From NCBI GenBank assembly GCA_929200485.1, contig CAKMZU010000107.1, positions 1-10,291 on the forward strand: a DNA stretch of 10,291 nucleotides. Direction: 5' to 3'. A program made the translations under genes and the position numbers. The stretch is from an uncultured Gammaproteobacteria bacterium. GTDB taxonomy: Bacteria; Pseudomonadota; Gammaproteobacteria; Pseudomonadales; DT-91. Below the pieces are notes generated by a model, which did no database searches, was not told the origin of the DNA, and was given only the letters and a program-made list of their open reading frames with translations. Shown here piece after piece: positions 7,301 to 10,291 of the stretch. Position 1 is the stretch's first letter; every line of letters starts with the position of its first letter.

Positions 7301-9240
7301 ATATGAAAGGTAATCTCATCAATCAAATTGCACGCCTTGATGATGGAAGCGAGACACATAGTCAGTTTTATTACGGCGGATTCAGAAATTTAACCAAAAC
7401 CACCCATTTCAGCAAGCCGACCGGAACGGTTTTCAACACGACACACCACTTTAACCATAGAGGGCAGATTGAAAGTATTGCCAATCACTCTCACCAGGGA
7501 CATAAACCGTCATTGGAAAGATTACAAAAATATCAATACGATTCGTTAAATCGCTTAATCAGTGAAATGCATGGCGAAGAACATCTGATTAAAACCATTG
7601 ATTACCACTATGACGCCAATAATAACCTGATTGTCGAGACTTATCATGACGAAACAAATCAGCACAGTGTTACTCACCAATATAACGGGCAGGATCAGCG
7701 GCTTCATTCAATCATCAACGATAATCATCAGGAGACTGTTGAAAACTACCGATGGAATCAAAACGGTCATCTGGAAGAAGCCCCTGACAATACACAATTT
7801 GAGTATGATTCACAGGGACATTTACTGTCCATCACCCATAGAGATGAGACAACCATTAATTACCATTATTTTCCAAATGGGTTACTCGGTAAGCGGACAA
7901 AAGGCCAGAAGCATGATGACTTTTACCATGGAGCAAATAAAAAAATCACCTCTATTAAAAATGCTGGTCATTGGTACAGCCTCTTAAGTGATCCGCATGG
8001 ATTACAAGCAGGGTTTTCCGATGAATCAATTGATCAATTTCTTCTCTCCGGCAATAACACGGGTGGGCTTTTACGCAATAATCAACACTTCCAGACAACC
8101 ACTTACACTTCTTATGGTAAGCCTGCGACACCATTTAAAAACGATGGTTTCTCATCACGCTTTAGCTGGAATCAGGAATATCGTGATCAGGATGCAAACC
8201 TAACCTATTTACAGCGACGTTTTTATCATCCCGATTTAAAGTTATTTCTCAGTCGGGACAGCTACCCTGTCGATAATCATTATGCCTATGCCAAAGCCAA
8301 TCCTGTAAATTTTATTGACCCGACAGGTCATATCTCAAAACGAGCTGCTTCTTATGGTATTGGCAGTGGGTTATTCGTATTAGGGATCATTGGTGCTATA
8401 TTCGCAGTACCAACCGGCGGTGCGTCATTAACACCTGCAACCGCAGGACTTATAGGTGCCAATGTCGCAGGCTCTCTATCAGGTGTCTCGCTTATGGGAT
8501 CACAAGGCGCAATTGATACAGGCCACAAAGGGGCAGCAAAAGCAATGCAATATGCCAGTATCGGCCTTAGTGCAGCGGCTATCGGTGGCACGGGCTTAGG
8601 CGTCTTGTTAACTGAGGGGGTTGCCGTCACTCTGACTTCTGGAGCAAACCTCTTAGGGCATGTGCTGACCATCCCTTTTTACACCGCCAAAGATTTCAAC
8701 TCTTATGTTAATCAGGTAGGTAAGTCAGTCGATCCTTGCTCTGGGTATAATTACCATTCCAACTCTGCAAAGTGCATAGCTTCAAGGCACATTGCTAAAA
8801 AGATAAAAGAAAAAATAGAAGACTTTTACGACACTATTGATCACAGTGTCTCCCCCTCTGGAGAAAGTCAAATGACCTTTCACGCCTCAACGGGATCGGT
8901 AGGTAGCACTAACGGAAAGCACAGCTCTCCAAATCATCACTTGGTCAACCAGTCCGGTAGTGCTGGAGCACAATCTGCAACACATGATGGAGCAATACAC
9001 TCACGACCTGACACCCTAATTAACAGCTCCATTACAAATTCAACGCCAGCGTCTGAAATTGCGACTACCCCTGCCATCCCTGGCTCCTTTGCAACACATG
9101 CGTCTATTTATAACGATATAAATGGTGCAAATGCTGCCTTTACCGAAGACTATTATGAAAGCATGTCGGGAACACAGCCGCTCTCTGGGCTTGATCGTTC
9201 GATCATTGAAGAATCCTTTCCTGATGGTGCAACTGAATAA
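4282..9240 (+). CDS. Secreted-type Rhs/YD-repeat protein, copy 2 (complete, 1652 aa)
   Basis: This is the only complete gene. The ATG at 4282 is fixed by an in-frame TAG immediately before it (4279-4281), with a partial Shine-Dalgarno AGGG six bases upstream. Residues 1-23 are a Sec signal peptide (AFA before EED). Residues 24 to about 330 form an N-terminal domain with VNAATGTFDYSYPL (43 on) and LPNGW (82-86), a pattern common at the start of exported YD-repeat proteins. YD repeats follow, e.g. YDDLDR (599-604), YQYDSLNR (from 1084) and YHYDANNN (from 1108). The Rhs core runs from about 1274 to 1349 and ends in DPTG (1346-1349). Arg1313, Asp1326 and Asp1346 are spaced like the self-cleavage residues of TcC-type proteins. 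The 303-residue tail is hydrophobic (about 1358-1465), then an insert with the protein's only two cysteines (1486, 1498), then a conserved Ser/Thr-rich end. It has no PAAR or other type VI loading domain. Substrate and target are unknown. Confidence 0.95.
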   Translation: MTIKLNLILLMPFFWAIAFSAFAEEDYPGSQAYNKTQLSSESVNAATGTFDYSYPLISAKGHVSNFQLHLSYRFNKEGMFSLPNGWQLDLDFIKEKSAFINGQEWLINQLWRDETGFGSGLRYYNLHGTSFIDKGEAKEIPGHQGVSYRYRSNHKDGSIKYFSHQGLIVIEEDRFGNFIKFDYEEPISSLRSARLKTLTDNYGNQYRFDYVPGGIILTSPDKRKTQIYFNKNGVEAIANPMGQRTEFTYTNFAGRNLLRTIQTPKGLMTQISYSTINYSDGNSKRQMPVVHLLEKIDLAKNKKIEETHYTYSEDNNFTGYPMYSLSNNSDSLMDSQDKSYRYSVEITRSELIGRVPQNNRKRYYYNYLHLPIEVLTLKDGLPHIKTTYEYAISPFKYSRSTNYDKPRETINWIWDNSQKIYIPSDKILTTYDLYGNKIKESRLVFDRVSQQWRAVHHQTKAWYNEAFGLEKENIRKDALTDQVIRTRYTLSKDKKTHADKIIHYKKQNETTWKPWQKFSIVHDDLGRKTYSSSQWLLSDQLGPQKTAYTKEYAYHKDSGLLTVKQTSHLGAEHTEIQDTRSGNLIEKRTPTGSIWQYEYDDLDRLTKETNPLGKATAYTHQNFDKDGINQIIKETPLHYKVATVTDAAGRVTEHKDFFHNDWRRLSAMEYNGWNKVTKHTNILGLDTKTTYDQFERHIQQIDYWGNIHRIDYDDLHLTSTTYLNQHKVKKIEKQPWFAKTIHRKYPVFDNPNDPQTHFLEETLEKNGFGQNIRHTSALIHRQTLKPVDMIRSDYRYDPSFNRISKTIQGFDGLKLTRLSQYDIFQNPVTETKIQTIGDKTSQARTDLSEFNEDNQLIKVVTSEKMTTQFINDKEGRRIKTIQPDGSDIRYEYNLLGQIVKNSWMRGGKRLEITKSYNDDHQLISLSDNDGLVIKYDYLPNGKVHTITYPDGKIMTMDHDDKNRVIARTDFVGKRSHMIYNANDKGNISEIQVDKYRIQFEYGEDDNNMKGNLINQIARLDDGSETHSQFYYGGFRNLTKTTHFSKPTGTVFNTTHHFNHRGQIESIANHSHQGHKPSLERLQKYQYDSLNRLISEMHGEEHLIKTIDYHYDANNNLIVETYHDETNQHSVTHQYNGQDQRLHSIINDNHQETVENYRWNQNGHLEEAPDNTQFEYDSQGHLLSITHRDETTINYHYFPNGLLGKRTKGQKHDDFYHGANKKITSIKNAGHWYSLLSDPHGLQAGFSDESIDQFLLSGNNTGGLLRNNQHFQTTTYTSYGKPATPFKNDGFSSRFSWNQEYRDQDANLTYLQRRFYHPDLKLFLSRDSYPVDNHYAYAKANPVNFIDPTGHISKRAASYGIGSGLFVLGIIGAIFAVPTGGASLTPATAGLIGANVAGSLSGVSLMGSQGAIDTGHKGAAKAMQYASIGLSAAAIGGTGLGVLLTEGVAVTLTSGANLLGHVLTIPFYTAKDFNSYVNQVGKSVDPCSGYNYHSNSAKCIASRHIAKKIKEKIEDFYDTIDHSVSPSGESQMTFHASTGSVGSTNGKHSSPNHHLVNQSGSAGAQSATHDGAIHSRPDTLINSSITNSTPASEIATTPAIPGSFATHASIYNDINGANAAFTEDYYESMSGTQPLSGLDRSIIEESFPDGATE
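8101..8328 (+). other. Rhs-associated core of copy 2 with putative self-cleavage residues
   Basis: Residues 1274-1349 carry the family hallmarks: YTSYGKP, QDANLTYLQRRFYHP, LFLSRDSY, NHYAYAKANPVNFIDPTG. Known Rhs and Tc C-component proteins cut themselves just after this core with an Arg and two Asp. Here Arg1313, Asp1326 (13 residues on) and Asp1346 (20 further) occupy those positions. The matching core in copy 1 (about 2911-3138) has the same Arg (3028-3030), Asp (3067-3069) and Asp (3127-3129) with the same spacing. That cleavage occurs is inferred from the family. Confidence 0.8.
8353..8676 (+). other. Hydrophobic Gly/Ala-rich segment after the core, copy 2
   Basis: Residues 1358-1465 continue from YGIGSGLFVLGIIGAIFAVP through SLSGVSLMGSQGAID and IGLSAAAIGG to LLGHVLTIPF. 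The first 75 or so residues match copy 1. The second hydrophobic half (from about residue 1434) no longer aligns and belongs to the divergent part of the tail. Confidence 0.7.
8578..8823 (+). other. Divergent insert in the tail of copy 2, with a Cys pair
   Basis: About 82 residues between the shared hydrophobic segment and the shared end (FYDTIDHSV, from 8824). The first part is hydrophobic. The second part is polar, with Cys1486 and Cys1498 in PCSGYNYHSNSAKC, then a Lys/Glu-rich probable helix (IAKKIKEKIEDF). These are the only cysteines in the 1652-residue protein. No known enzyme fold is recognised. Confidence 0.6.
8824..9237 (+). other. Conserved Ser/Thr/Ala-rich C-terminal end, copy 2
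   Basis: The last 138 residues carry the same anchors as copy 1 (FYDTIDHS with SGESQ, SRPDTLIN, TPASEIAT, IPG, GANAAF, GLDRS, PDG) and the same Ser/Thr-rich linker composition. The His-rich stretch near NHHLVNQSG is not shared with copy 1. Confidence 0.6.
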
Positions 9241-9253
9241 CCTGCCTAACACT

Positions 9254-9288
9254 CAATAGATGTTCAATACTATTGGATACCTTTTTTT
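9254..9288 (+). terminator. Weak candidate terminator after copy 2
   Basis: CAATAG (9254-9259) pairs with CTATTG (9270-9275) across a 10-base loop, and seven T (9282-9288) follow six bases later. The stem is short and A/T-rich and the T run is not adjacent, so this is a weak call. The position, just after the stop codon and before the next promoter, is right. Confidence 0.3.
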
Positions 9289-9303
9289 ACCTACACATAA
9301 AAT

Positions 9304-9339
9304 ACTAACAATTGAACAAAGCATCATAATCTTTATCAA
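9304..9339 (+). promoter_or_regulatory. Putative promoter of copy 3, matching the one before copy 2
   Basis: ACTAACAATTGAACAAAG (9304-9321), seven bases of different sequence, then ATCTTTATCAA (9329-9339). TTGAAC (9312-9317) and TATCAA (9334-9339) are again 16 bp apart. The spacer has changed while both boxes and their distance have stayed, which favours a functional site. It lies 74 bases before GTG 9414. Confidence 0.5.
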
Positions 9340-9402
9340 AACTAAATTGCGCATAAACTTCATTTTGGCTGTTCGGAAGTCTCTGTACTGACTATTCATA
9401 AC

Positions 9403-9413
9403 TAGAGCAAATT
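9403..9413 (+). promoter_or_regulatory. Weak ribosome binding site that favours GTG 9414 for copy 3
   Basis: TAGAGCAA (9403-9410) is one base different from TAGGGCAA (4271-4278) before copy 2. In both, three bases separate it from the start: ATG in copy 2, GTG 9414 in copy 3. For ATG 9420 the purine run would be 12 bases away, which is too far. Confidence 0.45.
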
Positions 9414-9479
9414 GTGCCTATGAAATTAAAATCCGTAGTGTTGATGCTGTTCTGGGCCATTGCATTCAGTGCTTTTTCT
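9414..9479 (+). other. Sec signal peptide of copy 3
   Basis: From the GTG start the peptide is 22 residues, with two Lys, a hydrophobic core (VVLMLFWAIAF) and SAFS before EEDYPGS. WAIAFSAF and the mature start EEDYPGSQAYNKT are shared with copy 2, so the cleavage point is probably the same. If ATG 9420 is the start, it is 20 residues and still complete. Confidence 0.8.
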
Positions 9480-10291
9480 GAAGAGGATTATCCCGGCTCT
9501 CAAGCCTATAATAAAACCCATCTGACCCATGAATCCGTCAACGCAGCAACCGGCACCTTTGATTATTCTTATCCGCTCATAACTGCCAAAGGGCGGGTAG
9601 CCAATTTCCAACTTCATCTCTCTTATCGGTTCAATAAAGAAGGGATGTTCAGTCTGCCGAATGGTTGGCAGCTTGATCTGGATTTTATTAAAGAGAAATC
9701 CGCTTATATCCACGGACAGGAATGGCTTATTGACCGCCTCTGGCGGGATGAAACAGGCTTTGGATCTGGCCTTCGGTATTTTAATCTTCATGGTACAAAA
9801 TTTGTCGATAAAATTGAGGCCAGAGAAGTTCCGGGACATAAGGGAGTATTTTATCGCTATATCGCCAATCACAAAGATGGCGGTATTAAATATTTTTCGC
9901 ACCAGGGGCACATTGTCATTGAAAAGGATCGGTTTGGAAACTTTATTAAATTTGAATACGAGCAACCTGTCACCTCCGTTCGCTCTGCCCGACTGAAGCG
10001 CCTGATTGATAATTATGGCAATGAGTATCACTTTGACTATTTACCCGGTGAACTTATCCTGACCTCTCCAGACAATAAAAAAACCCATATATATTTTAAC
10101 AAGTATGGTGTTGTCGATATAACCAATGCGTTAGATCAACGCACCAGGTTTAAATATTTTACTTTTGCCGGTAGAAATCTTTTACGTACCATCCAAACCC
10201 CTAAAGGGTTAATGACACAAATCAGCTACGGCACCATCAACTACATTGATAATACGAAAAAAAAACAACTGCCCGTTGTTAATCGCATGGA
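9414..10291 (+). CDS. Secreted-type Rhs/YD-repeat protein, copy 3 (3' end outside the window)
   Basis: An open frame runs to the right edge and encodes the N-terminus of a third paralogue, about four in five residues identical to copy 2 by eye. It has a signal peptide ending in AFS before EED, then VNAATGTFDYSYPL, LPNGWQLDLDFIKEKSA, WRDETGFGSGLRY, DRFGNFIKF and TIQTPKGLMTQISY. Two starts are possible: GTG 9414 and ATG 9420, with an in-frame stop upstream at 9399-9401. I chose GTG. TAGAGCAA (9403-9410) stands three bases before it, exactly as TAGGGCAA stands three bases before the ATG of copy 2. The extra two residues also align the peptide with copy 2 (MPMKLKSVVLM against MTIKLNLILLM). The visible part holds no cysteine and stops before the YD-repeat body, so core and tail cannot be judged. 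By homology it should be about 1650 aa. Confidence 0.9.
   Translation, partial: MPMKLKSVVLMLFWAIAFSAFSEEDYPGSQAYNKTHLTHESVNAATGTFDYSYPLITAKGRVANFQLHLSYRFNKEGMFSLPNGWQLDLDFIKEKSAYIHGQEWLIDRLWRDETGFGSGLRYFNLHGTKFVDKIEAREVPGHKGVFYRYIANHKDGGIKYFSHQGHIVIEKDRFGNFIKFEYEQPVTSVRSARLKRLIDNYGNEYHFDYLPGELILTSPDNKKTHIYFNKYGVVDITNALDQRTRFKYFTFAGRNLLRTIQTPKGLMTQISYGTINYIDNTKKKQLPVVNRM

Larger units (their letters stand above)
4182..9303 (+). repeat. One full unit (5122 bp) of a tandem gene duplication
   Basis: From the promoter box of copy 2 to the matching box of copy 3 is one repeat period. Copy 1 (1 on) aligns with copy 2 (5203 on) at a constant offset of 5202 through at least the first 318 bases. The offset is 5190 by position 2341, owing to a four-codon insertion in copy 1 near 2129-2165. 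Copy 3 starts the next unit. The copies are diverged paralogues, not exact repeats. Confidence 0.85.
9241..9413. other. Intergenic region between copies 2 and 3
   Basis: 173 bp without a credible gene. It holds the weak terminator, the conserved promoter boxes and the ribosome site listed separately. As in the other gap, no immunity gene fits here. Confidence 0.7.

Noticed and set aside
7631..8203. Forward open frames out of phase inside copy 2 (7631-7987 and 7988-8203)
   Set aside because: They overlap the YD-repeat and core region in another frame, which is intact and homologous to copy 1. No sign of a frameshift or of a separate orphan C-terminal gene.
9426..10031. Long reverse-strand open frame of 201 codons inside copy 3
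   Set aside because: It lies wholly antisense to the conserved signal peptide and N-terminal domain. The matching part of copy 2 has no equivalent open frame, and no ribosome site or recognisable family was seen.
1..10291. Classical contact-dependent or type VI Rhs toxin/immunity locus
   Set aside because: No PAAR or VgrG partner, no immunity gene, a Sec signal instead of a type VI adaptor region, and a conserved rather than variable extreme C-terminus.
1..10291. CRISPR array, tRNA or rRNA genes, insertion sequences
   Set aside because: No short regularly spaced repeats, no cloverleaf-like or rRNA-like segments, and no transposase frames or terminal inverted repeats were seen. The only large repeats are the paralogous genes.

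Overview
The window sits inside a tandem array of very large, secreted Rhs/YD-repeat proteins, all on the + strand, and contains almost nothing else. Three paralogous copies are visible. The first lacks its 5' end (1-4056, 1351 codons present). The second is complete (4282-9240, 1652 aa). The third is cut by the right edge (from about 9414 to 10291). The copies are homologous along their visible lengths, and the repeat period, measured between matching upstream boxes, is 5122 bp. The duplicated unit therefore includes the upstream region as well as the gene.

Each complete protein reads in this order: a Sec signal peptide (seen in copies 2 and 3); a beta-rich N-terminal domain of about 300 residues; a long run of YD (tyrosine-aspartate) repeats; and an Rhs-associated core ending in DPTG. 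In both visible cores an Arg and two Asp keep nearly the spacing of the self-cleaving aspartyl-protease site of Rhs/TcC proteins. After DPTG comes a tail of 305 residues in copy 1 and 303 in copy 2. The tail has a hydrophobic Gly/Ala-rich segment, a short unalignable insert, and a Ser/Thr/Ala-rich end that is conserved between copies. In ordinary polymorphic Rhs toxins everything after the core is variable and an immunity gene follows. Here the extreme C-terminus is conserved, and the gaps between genes (225 bp and 173 bp) leave no room for a normal immunity gene. Either the array works differently from Rhs toxin/immunity pairs, or protection is encoded elsewhere.

The two gaps share an 18-base box, a constant 7-base spacer and an 11-base box. 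These contain a sigma70-like pair (TTGAAC, 16 bp, TATCAA), so each gene probably has its own promoter. A weak hairpin followed by seven T lies after copy 2. No tRNA, rRNA, CRISPR, transposase or phage gene is present.

The organism is most likely a Gram-negative bacterium. The evidence is the signal peptide style, weak Shine-Dalgarno sites and roughly 40-45% G+C in the stretches counted by hand. A host-associated gammaproteobacterium would fit, but this placement is low-confidence inference. The proteins are expected to leave the cytoplasm by Sec and act in the periplasm, on the surface or outside the cell.
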